This document shows, in pieces, positions 34,628-41,333 of a stretch of DNA of 57,950 nt. The stretch is from a virus. The notes below the pieces were generated by a model. It saw nothing but the letters and a program-made list of their open reading frames with translations, was not told where the DNA came from and ran no database searches. Within the stretch, counting starts at the first letter, position 1. The number at the start of each line of letters is the position of its first letter. The stretch spans positions 1-57,950 of IMG/VR virus record IMGVR_UViG_3300029787_000042; one strand, 5' to 3'. The translations under genes were made by a program, and so were the position numbers.

Positions 34628-35551
34628 CTAGTAATCTGTTGTTATAGTAGTAAACCCACCATGCTTATTGACTAACGTATTTACCTTTCTCCTAAAAGCC
34701 TTCGCATCATCGCTTAACTTATGCTCCACCCAAGTATGTGTTTCGTAATCATAAGTTCGTTGACCGTTATCTTGAAGTTGCGCTATACACTCAATGGCTA
34801 AATCAACATACAGAGGGTCATCGGGGGTGTGCAATAACTTCAAAAAGTTTGTTTGAGCAGCTTTTTGAGTCTTTAAGTCTTGCCAATATGAATGGTGTGG
34901 CGCACTTATACCCAAAATCACACACTTATCCCTGCGCTCTTGCCAATTAGTCGGGGTGTTATCCTCTAACAAAGGCAACATATTCCACATCCACTCACAA
35001 AAGTTATTAATAGCTTCTTTGTGTGCTTTTTTGGCTTCTTTATCCACTCTTGGTCGCGGTATGGTATGTTCATCGCCCACCCAAATCCAATCATGTAAAG
35101 GGCTAGGTCTAGTTATCTGTATACCACGTTCATCCTTCAAGTCTGTGCGTTTAGGTAAATATCTTTCTACCCATTCAAAGGGTTTTACATCTCTGTTCGG
35201 TATTTCAATAAACTGCTTGCCTGATTTACCTACAAAGCCTACATTTTGCGGTAAAAACCTATCTAAGAATGAATATATGGATGTGTGCGCCCACTGACCT
35301 ACACCATTTTTAATAGTCACAACTTCATAACCTGAGACCAGTTCCCATGTGATACAGTCCTCACATCTGTCACCCCAATCGGTTATGTTTAAAGAATAGC
35401 AAGTATCTGATAACTTACTAATGCGCTCGAAAGTTCTAGCGCGGTCTGCCATAGGTCGCACATCTTCTTTCCTACCACGTATAGGTTTTATGCTTTCCCA
35501 ATGCGCTTCTACATGTTTAAAACTTTTTAACTTAACATCATACATAGCCAT
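34628..35551 (-). CDS. hypothetical early protein (307 aa)
   Basis: 307 aa with a strong ribosome site (AAGGAG, 8 nt spacing). Trp-rich (HWESIK, WGDRCEDCITWEL, VERYLP) with one C-x2-C pair (RCEDCI) near residue 62-65 and a long helical second half. The start shares a pattern with other phage proteins that open with a short beta strand (AMYDVKLKSFKHV). I do not recognise the family and see no catalytic signature. Cotranscribed with the MoxR/VWA genes upstream. Confidence 0.7.
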   Translation of the reverse strand: MAMYDVKLKSFKHVEAHWESIKPIRGRKEDVRPMADRARTFERISKLSDTCYSLNITDWGDRCEDCITWELVSGYEVVTIKNGVGQWAHTSIYSFLDRFLPQNVGFVGKSGKQFIEIPNRDVKPFEWVERYLPKRTDLKDERGIQITRPSPLHDWIWVGDEHTIPRPRVDKEAKKAHKEAINNFCEWMWNMLPLLEDNTPTNWQERRDKCVILGISAPHHSYWQDLKTQKAAQTNFLKLLHTPDDPLYVDLAIECIAQLQDNGQRTYDYETHTWVEHKLSDDAKAFRRKVNTLVNKHGGFTTITTDY

Positions 35552-35563
35552 ATCTTTATCTCC

Positions 35564-35767
35564 TTATCCTTGTAATATTCTTGCCCACGCTTGCGCTAGG
35601 CGTTCTCTGTCATCGTCTATCCAAGCAAATTGCTTTCGAGCTTCTGCACTAGCATGTGAGGCTCCAGAGTTCATACTGTCTAGTTTGTACTTCACAGCTT
35701 TCTCCACTTCCTCTACTGCTGTATCCCACTCCATTCGGCGTTTCAAAAAACTATCAAAGTCATCCAT
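35564..35767 (-). CDS. hypothetical small helical protein
   Basis: 67 aa starting at the ATG in TGATG shared with the stop of the VWA gene, so translation is coupled to it. Highly charged and helical (FLKRRMEWDTAVEEVEKAVKY; WIDDDRERLAQAWARILQG). No family recognised. The coupling suggests it works with the VWA protein. Confidence 0.65.
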   Translation of the reverse strand: MDDFDSFLKRRMEWDTAVEEVEKAVKYKLDSMNSGASHASAEARKQFAWIDDDRERLAQAWARILQG

Positions 35768-36987
35768 CACATATCCTCCAGTCTTATGTGTACTGCTTTA
35801 CCTGTGCTTGGCACAGCTTCCTTGTGATCTAAGATTGCCCACAATACTGGACATTCCCAATCACCCCAACTACCAAACAAGTAACCGTCTGTCAATACAA
35901 TGGTCGCTTGTGGTTTGATGTTGTTCTCTTTCATGTATTCGGTAACACATACAACGTCCGTGCCACCACCTCCACGCGGCTTGGTAGACTGCATTAGCTG
36001 ATCTAGTTCGTGCATACCGTACACTTCATCGCGTACTACCGTACAACCCCAATACAGTATGCGCACCTTGTCGGGTCTTACCGTGTCACATATACATTTG
36101 ACCTCAGTAAGCATGGCTGTCAGAGCGCGTTGCTCCACCGAACCTGATGTATCAATAGCTAGTACCAACTCATTGACCTTTTCACTAACACCACTTGGCA
36201 TGTAGATACCCTGACTCATTAGCCTACGGTTAGGTCGAGAGTATGTAGAGTAGTCATTACCCACACACGTAGCATAAATAAACTCACGCAACACCTCACG
36301 CCAATCGACTTGAGGCTGTAACAGTTCATCGAGTGACCTTGCTTGATTTGCGCCCATCTTACCTGCTGACATAGCACCCTGACGTATAGCCTCGTCAATA
36401 TCTCTAGCTAGATCACGCTGTTCATCAGCGGATAGTTCTTGCGCACCTTCAAAATCGTGCTCATCAAAACCACCATTGGTATCTAAAACACCGCTGTCGG
36501 TGTCACCTCCTGACTCGTTATCCTGTTTCTTCTTGCGTAGTATCTTGAACACTTGAGCTGTATCCATACCTCGGTACTGCTCATCGACTAGCCCACCTTC
36601 GGGTAGTTCGGCAAACCGTACACCCCTTTCATCGGGTGGGTTCTCGTCTAAGATTTCAAGGTTGATAACATAGTCCATAGCCATGTTTGCAAGTTGAGCG
36701 TCAATCTCCCATAAGTGTTTCCACGTATGAAGATGTCGATACATCTTGTGTTTGTTCTCGTGAAGAGCCAAACCACGTAACTTAGCATCATTGATACCCT
36801 TGACAAACTCACGTCCATACTTCTCATCACGTCCATTGGTACATGCGGTAGGTATACTCTCATCAATAACCTTGTCACCGATCATCAGCACCCCTGCTAA
36901 CGCTGTGTACTTTTGTTCGCTGATAATAGCGACTATAGCTTTCTCTAGCCGTTGCTCCTCAGTCAACACTCCATTAAGTGTAAGCAT
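35767..36987 (-). CDS. VWA-domain protein with N-terminal HEXXH (DUF2201/CobT-like)
   Basis: 406 aa. Residues 76-80 read HENKH, a zinc-peptidase HEXXH in the N-terminal domain. An acidic linker follows (~155-190). The C-terminal von Willebrand A domain has a complete MIDAS: DTSGS (279-283), T343 in GGGGTD, and D367 in LTDGY. This is the VWA-like metallopeptidase arrangement of DUF2201 families. The gene lies 11 nt downstream of a MoxR-type AAA+ gene; such AAA+/VWA pairs form chaperone- or chelatase-like machines (CobS/CobT, RavA/ViaA). I infer one complex here; its substrate is unknown. Confidence 0.85.
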   Translation of the reverse strand: MLTLNGVLTEEQRLEKAIVAIISEQKYTALAGVLMIGDKVIDESIPTACTNGRDEKYGREFVKGINDAKLRGLALHENKHKMYRHLHTWKHLWEIDAQLANMAMDYVINLEILDENPPDERGVRFAELPEGGLVDEQYRGMDTAQVFKILRKKKQDNESGGDTDSGVLDTNGGFDEHDFEGAQELSADEQRDLARDIDEAIRQGAMSAGKMGANQARSLDELLQPQVDWREVLREFIYATCVGNDYSTYSRPNRRLMSQGIYMPSGVSEKVNELVLAIDTSGSVEQRALTAMLTEVKCICDTVRPDKVRILYWGCTVVRDEVYGMHELDQLMQSTKPRGGGGTDVVCVTEYMKENNIKPQATIVLTDGYLFGSWGDWECPVLWAILDHKEAVPSTGKAVHIRLEDM

Positions 36988-36998
36988 TGTTACTCTCC

Positions 36999-38081
36999 TT
37001 ACTTGTCAGCAGAAAACATGTAATTGTTTTGCATAGCCCATTCGGTGAATAGTTTGTTACTCATCACCAGTGACCGATGCGCGTAGGTATTAGCACGTAC
37101 ACCGTTGGCAAACATACCTTGCGCTTCCTTACTTAGTCGGGGTAGGTATTGCATGAATGGTGTGATCGTATCTTTAGCCATGTTACCTAGCGCACGATAC
37201 ACCACCATACATACTGCCGAGGCAGAGTCAGGTACTTTGGCGTTGGTTGGATCTTGCTTGATAGATTCCCATGATGGTAGTTGATCAGCCAACTTGACGA
37301 ATGCCACCAAGTCCATAGCACCACGATCACCGATAGTACCCATGAGTAAAGCTGTTAGGCTGTGATCATCAAACATGTGCCTCTCCTTGAGTATGTCACT
37401 AGCGGCTTCCAATGATCTTGGCGTAACAAAAGCTGTACGCTGTGCTAGGGGGTGGTTGATGTATGGATTGTCATCGGGGTTCTTCACATCCTCAAAGCCC
37501 TGTAGTATCTGAGGGAACTCACGTACGAATCCCAATACACTAGGCTCCCATTCGTGATTGATACCATACTCAATCAACTCGTCACTGGTAGACTTACGCG
37601 CACGTAGTATGACCATGCGATTACGTGCATGAGGTGGAATAGTATCGCCAACACCCTCTCCACCGAGGTTAGCCGTAGCAAACTGTATGCTACCTTCTGG
37701 CAATTTCTTCGTGCCCACTGTGCGCTCTAGCATAGTAACAAGTGTACCGTTCTTGACTGATTGGTTAGCCTTTGACCATTCATCCCACATAATAATCAAC
37801 GGCTTGCCGTGGTGAATACCGAACTCTTCATTGGGTAAGTATGTGACGTACCCCTCGGTGGTGTTGAGTGATGGTATGCTCAAGTCACCCAGATCTTTGG
37901 TAACACAGTTGAAGTAACAGGGTACATGGTTAGGGAACTTATCCGATAACATCTTTAGTAGTGATGTCTTACCATTACCCATATGCCCTTCGACTAGCAC
38001 ACATCGCTTGTGACCTACCGCACCAATAGCTTGAGCTATCTGGGTAAGCCCCATTTCATACATTTTACTTGCTTTCATCAT
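36999..38081 (-). CDS. MoxR/CobS-like AAA+ ATPase
   Basis: 360 aa. Walker A GHMGNGKTS (32-40), Walker B IIMWDEW (D100/E101), sensor-1 N138 in FATANLGG, and arginine residues in PPHARNRM (149-156). This is the MoxR branch; cyanophage and T4-like phages carry related 'CobS' genes. Two adjacent ATGs (38081, 38078) follow AAGGAG; the second is better spaced. An 18-bp perfect palindrome lies 18 nt upstream. With the VWA protein downstream and DUF3150 upstream it completes the usual three-gene set. Likely remodels a protein complex in the infected cell. Confidence 0.88.
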   Translation of the reverse strand: MMKASKMYEMGLTQIAQAIGAVGHKRCVLVEGHMGNGKTSLLKMLSDKFPNHVPCYFNCVTKDLGDLSIPSLNTTEGYVTYLPNEEFGIHHGKPLIIMWDEWSKANQSVKNGTLVTMLERTVGTKKLPEGSIQFATANLGGEGVGDTIPPHARNRMVILRARKSTSDELIEYGINHEWEPSVLGFVREFPQILQGFEDVKNPDDNPYINHPLAQRTAFVTPRSLEAASDILKERHMFDDHSLTALLMGTIGDRGAMDLVAFVKLADQLPSWESIKQDPTNAKVPDSASAVCMVVYRALGNMAKDTITPFMQYLPRLSKEAQGMFANGVRANTYAHRSLVMSNKLFTEWAMQNNYMFSADK

Positions 38082-38098
38082 TTACTCCTTATCGTTTT

Positions 38099-38116
38099 GT
38101 TATAACATGTTATAAC
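38099..38116. promoter_or_regulatory. 18-bp palindromic regulatory site, copy 1
   Basis: GTTATAACATGTTATAAC is a perfect palindrome made of two GTTATAAC octamers separated by AT. It sits 17 nt upstream of the MoxR start. On the - strand it is followed by AAAACGATAAGGA, closely matching copy 2. It could be an operator, or two overlapping -10-like TATAAC boxes. Confidence 0.65.
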
Positions 38117-38258
38117 TTTCTAATATGCGACCCTTGCGAGTCACGACTTGGTAATACGCTACGCGAGGGGTTCGACCCTTCGGTATCCGCATTTCTTTGT
38201 AGTGTTTGGTGCGCTTGTAGTTGCGCACACGTAACACCGCTTGACCGTAACTATTCAC
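38100..38258 (-). CDS. hypothetical small basic protein
   Basis: 52 aa with a GTG start at 38258, chosen because AAGGAG lies 7 nt upstream and it then begins after the previous gene's stop; the frame is open further upstream. Very basic (RVRNYKRTKHYKEMRIPKGR). The C-terminus is encoded by DNA that includes the 18-bp palindrome (its stop lies inside the site). No family recognised; a nucleic-acid-binding role is possible. Confidence 0.5.
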   Translation of the reverse strand: MNSYGQAVLRVRNYKRTKHYKEMRIPKGRTPRVAYYQVVTRKGRILESYNML

Positions 38259-38269
38259 CGACTCTCTCC

Positions 38270-38473
38270 TTAGTCTTGACAATCGACACATCCCTTACGT
38301 GTCCAGTCAAAAGTACACTGTTCAGTTAGTGGCGTTTCTTCTTCACACTCCACCCACTCTGTATCCATAATATCTGGGTGGTCGAAATCATAGACAGCCT
38401 CACCCATTATGCACTCTGTATCGGCACTATCTTTTACAGTCAGCTTTACTCTCGCGTACATTATCTTAGCCAT
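38270..38473 (-). CDS. hypothetical small acidic protein with Cys-rich end
   Basis: 67 aa from ATG 38473, which has GAGGAG 7 nt upstream; the open frame extends further but without a site. Acidic (YDFDHPDIMDTEWVECEEET) and ending in three cysteines (EQCTFDW, KGCVDCQD) that could bind metal. Overlaps the upstream gene by 8 nt. No family recognised. Confidence 0.55.
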   Translation of the reverse strand: MAKIMYARVKLTVKDSADTECIMGEAVYDFDHPDIMDTEWVECEEETPLTEQCTFDWTRKGCVDCQD

Positions 38474-38780
38474 GATTAATCTCCTCATATTTTCTGAGAG
38501 CTTCTTGAACAATAATAAACATTTTTATATCCATCCACGCATTTTGGATATCATCTGTTGGCTCATCTGCAAACTCAACCTCTCTTGTTATGACATCGTC
38601 TATTATTTTAACTTGATCAGAAATAGCCATCGAACATATACTTATTACTTCATCTTTGTTTTGGGCGTATCCTTTATAGTAAGCAAACTCAACTATCTTA
38701 AGTAATGCGTCAGATAGCCCGATACCTTCTTCGTTTTCACGCATAACGTTGCATTCTAAGAGTACTTCTTCAATGTCCAT
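38466..38780 (-). CDS. hypothetical acidic helical protein
   Basis: 104 aa, acidic and almost entirely helical by composition (EEVLLECNVMRENEEG; VKIIDDVITREVEFADEP). It begins 2 nt after the DUF3150 gene stop with a GGAGAT site. No family recognised. Part of the palindrome-led small-gene operon. Confidence 0.62.
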   Translation of the reverse strand: MDIEEVLLECNVMRENEEGIGLSDALLKIVEFAYYKGYAQNKDEVISICSMAISDQVKIIDDVITREVEFADEPTDDIQNAWMDIKMFIIVQEALRKYEEINHG

Positions 38781-38782
38781 GA

Positions 38783-39679
38783 TTACATCTCCAGTGATGG
38801 TAGTGTTGCGATAACTTTGTCCACCGCACGTTTGGTTTCGGCACGGAGAAACGCATCTTCACGCAATGCGTCAGGCGTTATTCCACGTAGCGTATCCTCT
38901 AGCTTCATAGCCATCGCAGTCATCTGCCGGTCATTTGTAACATTACACACGTTAAGTAGTTCTACTATGTCGGTCACGTTGTCAACCAAAGTATCACGAA
39001 AGATCTTCTTAGTATCACCCTTGGCGTAGTCTAAACGCTCAGACATATTACTCAGCACTTTGTAAGTGCGTTGCCATACGTCATTCATAGCAGAGTGCAG
39101 TTGCCTGTTGTAATACTCATTGTAATGATCTTCGAGTACTTGCTTCTGGTCGTTGCCTACATCCACACGAAAGTCACCCGCATCTGGCAATGGTATGTAA
39201 GATATGTTGAACGCGAACTTGCGAGAGATAGATTCTGTGGTCGGGTAATCGTCACGTACAAACAGATTACCTAGTCGTGCTTGCGCCCTGCTGATCTCCC
39301 AATCATAGTTGCTGATAAATGACTGTGCCATACCCTCGAACTCGTTTTGTAGCTCAGTCATCTGTTGGTGATATTTGAAATATGACTCTGTCGGTAGTAA
39401 CCGCATACCTGTATCGCTCCACGGCATTGTGGATTTGTAGTGTGTGTTGCGCGCGTTGGCGGTGAATTTGTGTATGGCAGTCAGCTCGTCACAGTTACCT
39501 AGTAACTTCTTATTGACTGATGCCGTACCTTTCTCTGCCCAGTTTTGATCAGTCACTTCGACTGATGCTGTCTTGTCCTTCTTGCGACCTGTCCATTGGC
39601 TAACCTGTAACTCTACTAGCATGGCGCTAGACCCGATAGATGGTGCTTCGACTTTAGGTGTTACGCTTGTATTGTTCAT
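38783..39679 (-). CDS. DUF3150 protein
   Basis: 298 aa. The N-terminal strand-like LVELQVSQWTGRKKDK followed by a long helical body fits the DUF3150 family, which is typically found next to CobS/MoxR ATPase and VWA genes in phages and plasmids. Residues ~60-230 are strongly helical (NEFEGMAQSFISNYDWEISR). AAGGAG site before the ATG. It is likely a structural or adaptor component of the MoxR-VWA machine. Assignment is by recognition plus the conserved neighbourhood. Confidence 0.75.
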   Translation of the reverse strand: MNNTSVTPKVEAPSIGSSAMLVELQVSQWTGRKKDKTASVEVTDQNWAEKGTASVNKKLLGNCDELTAIHKFTANARNTHYKSTMPWSDTGMRLLPTESYFKYHQQMTELQNEFEGMAQSFISNYDWEISRAQARLGNLFVRDDYPTTESISRKFAFNISYIPLPDAGDFRVDVGNDQKQVLEDHYNEYYNRQLHSAMNDVWQRTYKVLSNMSERLDYAKGDTKKIFRDTLVDNVTDIVELLNVCNVTNDRQMTAMAMKLEDTLRGITPDALREDAFLRAETKRAVDKVIATLPSLEM

Positions 39680-39689
39680 CTTCTTCTCC

Positions 39690-39857
39690 TTATCGTGTTA
39701 GTAAAAGGTATATGATTGCCCATAGGCTAGTAACGCAACCTAGTATTACAATCAACTCAGTGCCCACTTGTTTAAAGGCTCGCCAAAACTCTACCTTACG
39801 CATCTCGCGCTTGGTTACTATCTTGGCTTGTCTGTCCCACAGTCTGATGTCTCTCAC
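39690..39857 (-). CDS. small C-tail-anchored membrane protein
   Basis: 55 aa from GTG 39857, which overlaps the upstream stop as GTGA and has AAGGAG 7 nt before it; a longer upstream extension in this frame lacks a site and overlaps a better ORF. Basic N-terminus (LWDRQAKIVTKREMRK) and a C-terminal membrane helix (TELIVILGCVTSLWAIIYLL). Unknown function, probably an inner-membrane protein made early. Confidence 0.6.
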   Translation of the reverse strand: MRDIRLWDRQAKIVTKREMRKVEFWRAFKQVGTELIVILGCVTSLWAIIYLLLTR

Positions 39858-40036
39858 TTCTCTTCTCCTTGCGTTTGTCTCCAGTAGTGTTTGAGTTGAG
39901 CGTCTAGCCCTGAGGTGATGGTATTTATCTTCTTGGCGCAATCTCTCAAGTTGTGATATCCATATGGGACTTCTTCTTTTTCCATAGCGAGTTCTCGCGC
40001 TCGTTCTTCTACAAAGGTTTGCCATTCATTGCTCAT
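39854..40036 (-). CDS. hypothetical small protein, first gene of the palindrome-led operon
   Basis: 60 aa with AAGGA about 8 nt before ATG. Charged and helical (WQTFVEERARELAMEKEEVP). It is the first ORF after the 18-bp site at 40058-40075, 21 nt upstream, and is coupled to the next gene by a 4-nt overlap. No family recognised. Confidence 0.62.
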   Translation of the reverse strand: MSNEWQTFVEERARELAMEKEEVPYGYHNLRDCAKKINTITSGLDAQLKHYWRQTQGEEK

Positions 40037-40057
40037 GTCTATATTCCTTGTCGTTTT

Positions 40058-40075
40058 GTTATAACACGTTATAAC
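40058..40075. promoter_or_regulatory. 18-bp regulatory site, copy 2
   Basis: GTTATAACACGTTATAAC: the two octamers are exact, with spacer AC. It lies 21 nt upstream of the 40036 start. On the - strand a TTGTTA hexamer precedes the first TATAAC by 16 nt, so it could contain a promoter -10 as well as an operator. Its downstream context (AAAACGACAAGGA) matches that of copy 1. Confidence 0.65.
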
Positions 40076-40200
40076 ATTTTGAGTTGTGGTAACAAGTTAC
40101 CGTGTAAAAGTGGACAGGATAAATCTCTCAGCCACATTACCATTATACAGGAGTGACAGCTTATGTCAAGTTATGGGTATACGTGTCAGGGAGTGGGGAG

Positions 40201-40600
40201 AAGTGTATTGTAATGTATTGTAATGTAATGTTACATAGTTGTGGTCGGTAAGTCATTGATATATCTACAATGTTACAAAGTTACATTTTACAGGGGAAAA
40301 TAGGTCGCTCGATCACCCCCAAATAAATTTGTAACAATGTAGAAAATTCTATGAGAGTTAAATACTATTTTGAAAATGTAACATTATAAGTATGTATTAA
40401 TAAAAACATATAAATAGATAAGATCTGATACTTTGACTATGGCAAACCTGCACAAACCTGCACATTATCTGATACGATAACGCACTAAAATATAATGTTA
40501 CATTTTGCCCTTAAATTTTGTAACATTATGTAACATTAGGGGGGGTATTTTGTAACATTGTATATTTATCAACGACTTACGTTGTAACAAAAGGCTCAAC
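40201..40600. other. non-coding AT-rich zone with TGTWACA cluster, candidate replication origin
   Basis: The 40037-40730 gap holds no convincing gene. TGTTACA/TGTAACA heptamers occur at 40229, 40271, 40330, 40378, 40496, 40519, 40529, 40551 and 40583, with a related AGTTACA at 40279. An exact 10-bp tandem, AAACCTGCAC, lies at 40444-40453 and 40454-40463. Dense short repeats in AT-rich DNA at the point where early and late transcription diverge resemble an iteron-type origin. The role is inferred. Confidence 0.5.
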
Positions 40601-40620
40601 GCGAAGCTGGAACTGGTATC
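40585..40620 (+). repeat. 36-bp direct repeat, copy A
   Basis: Begins TAACAAAAGGCTCAACGCG and ends AACTGGTATC. It matches copy B (40640-40675) at all but about four positions in the middle. The start-to-start distance is 55 bp. Only two copies exist, so it is not a CRISPR array. Confidence 0.85.
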
Positions 40621-40625
40621 ACAAT

Positions 40626-40643
40626 GTTATAACGTGTTATAAC
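40626..40643. promoter_or_regulatory. 18-bp regulatory site, copy 3
   Basis: GTTATAACGTGTTATAAC, octamers exact, spacer GT. It lies between the two 36-bp repeats and its last four bases (TAAC) form the beginning of copy B. It is not immediately upstream of a gene: the next leftward start is at 40036, and the nearest rightward gene starts at 41669. Confidence 0.6.
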
Positions 40644-40675
40644 AAAAGGCTCAACGCGGACTAGGAACTGGTATC
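40640..40675 (+). repeat. 36-bp direct repeat, copy B
   Basis: TAACAAAAGGCTCAACGCG, a variable seven-base middle, then AACTGGTATC. It abuts palindrome copy 3 and lies just left of the 40697-40722 terminator. Confidence 0.85.
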
Positions 40676-40696
40676 GTAGGTACTTTTTGATGGGCG

Positions 40697-40722
40697 AAAA
40701 AAAAGCCCCACCGAAGTGGGGC
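40697..40722 (-). terminator. strong rho-independent terminator after the 200-aa gene
   Basis: On the - strand GCCCCA-CTTCGG-TGGGGC (40705-40722) forms a stable stem whose loop closes as a UUCG-type tetraloop, followed by eight T. It separates the 40731-41333 gene from the origin-like zone and the operon further left, so those genes need their own promoter. Confidence 0.9.
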
Positions 40723-40730
40723 ATATTTGG

Positions 40731-41333
40731 TTAGTGAATTGGATCTGGTTGAAGTAGTGCGACAATCTTAGCTCTTAACTTGCTAATCTCCAGAGCGGTA
40801 TCTTCTGGCAGATTGTTAAGACACCAATTCTGGAGGTCGGTCTCTTTCTTGATTGCCTTCATCGCTAGTGCATTCGCCTCATCAACTACCTTATCGCCAG
40901 TCTTTGGCATAGATGGTTGCTGTGGTGCTCTCTCTGTTTTGGGCTTTGGAATCTGCCTATTCTTTAGATCGCGTTTAAACGCTGACATATAAGCACCGAT
41001 GGATTGTTGAACCTCGCGTTTGTCTATCTTACCTTGATCACTTAGCGCCTTAGTAGATGCGCCCAATAGATTGCGTTTAGTAGCACTAAACCCTGACACC
41101 ACGGCATCTTTCAATGCGTCATATAGTTCGGTGGTAGCTGTAGATTCGCCAGATTTACCATTGGGACTAATAAAGTCTGTCCAAAACATACCATCAGCAA
41201 TCAACTGATCAACTGCCTTGGTCTGTATACCTTCAGACTTGATAGCTAATTTAACTGCGTTACTTATTGATTCCTTGCCTTTGTTAGTCAGGCGCGTAGG
41301 TACTGCTCTTACTTCATTTATATATGTACTCAT
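40731..41333 (-). CDS. hypothetical protein, monocistronic, beside the origin-like zone
   Basis: 200 aa. Helical N-terminal domain (~1-120; NKGKESISNAVKLAIKSEGI; KDAVVSGFSATKRNLLGAST), basic Pro-rich linker (~122-145; RQIPKPKTERAPQQPSMPK) and a C-terminal helix pair (~146-200). It has its own terminator and an 18-bp palindrome 100 nt upstream. No family recognised. Its isolated unit next to repeats makes a replication-initiator or regulatory role plausible, for instance binding the palindromes, but no HTH is clear. Composition is close to that of its neighbours. Confidence 0.7.
   Translation of the reverse strand: MSTYINEVRAVPTRLTNKGKESISNAVKLAIKSEGIQTKAVDQLIADGMFWTDFISPNGKSGESTATTELYDALKDAVVSGFSATKRNLLGASTKALSDQGKIDKREVQQSIGAYMSAFKRDLKNRQIPKPKTERAPQQPSMPKTGDKVVDEANALAMKAIKKETDLQNWCLNNLPEDTALEISKLRAKIVALLQPDPIH

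Noticed and set aside
35421-35918. 165-codon + strand ORF
   Set aside because: Crosses three leftward genes on the opposite strand, with Ser/Cys/Leu-rich shadow composition and no ribosome site.
38120-38195. tRNA-like T-arm (GGGGTTCGACCC) near 38165
   Set aside because: No matching acceptor stem, D-arm or anticodon stem could be drawn around it, and it lies inside a small coding ORF.
39858-40025. N-terminal extension of the 39690-39857 protein to 111 aa
   Set aside because: It would lie fully in another frame over the 60-aa gene, lacks a ribosome site and is Arg-rich shadow sequence; the GTG at 39857 has AAGGAG at good spacing.
40585-40675. CRISPR array
   Set aside because: Only two copies of the 36-bp repeat with a 19-nt gap that contains the palindromic site, mismatches in the middle, and no cas genes. 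The Cas4-like nuclease is far away and fits phage RecB-like nucleases.
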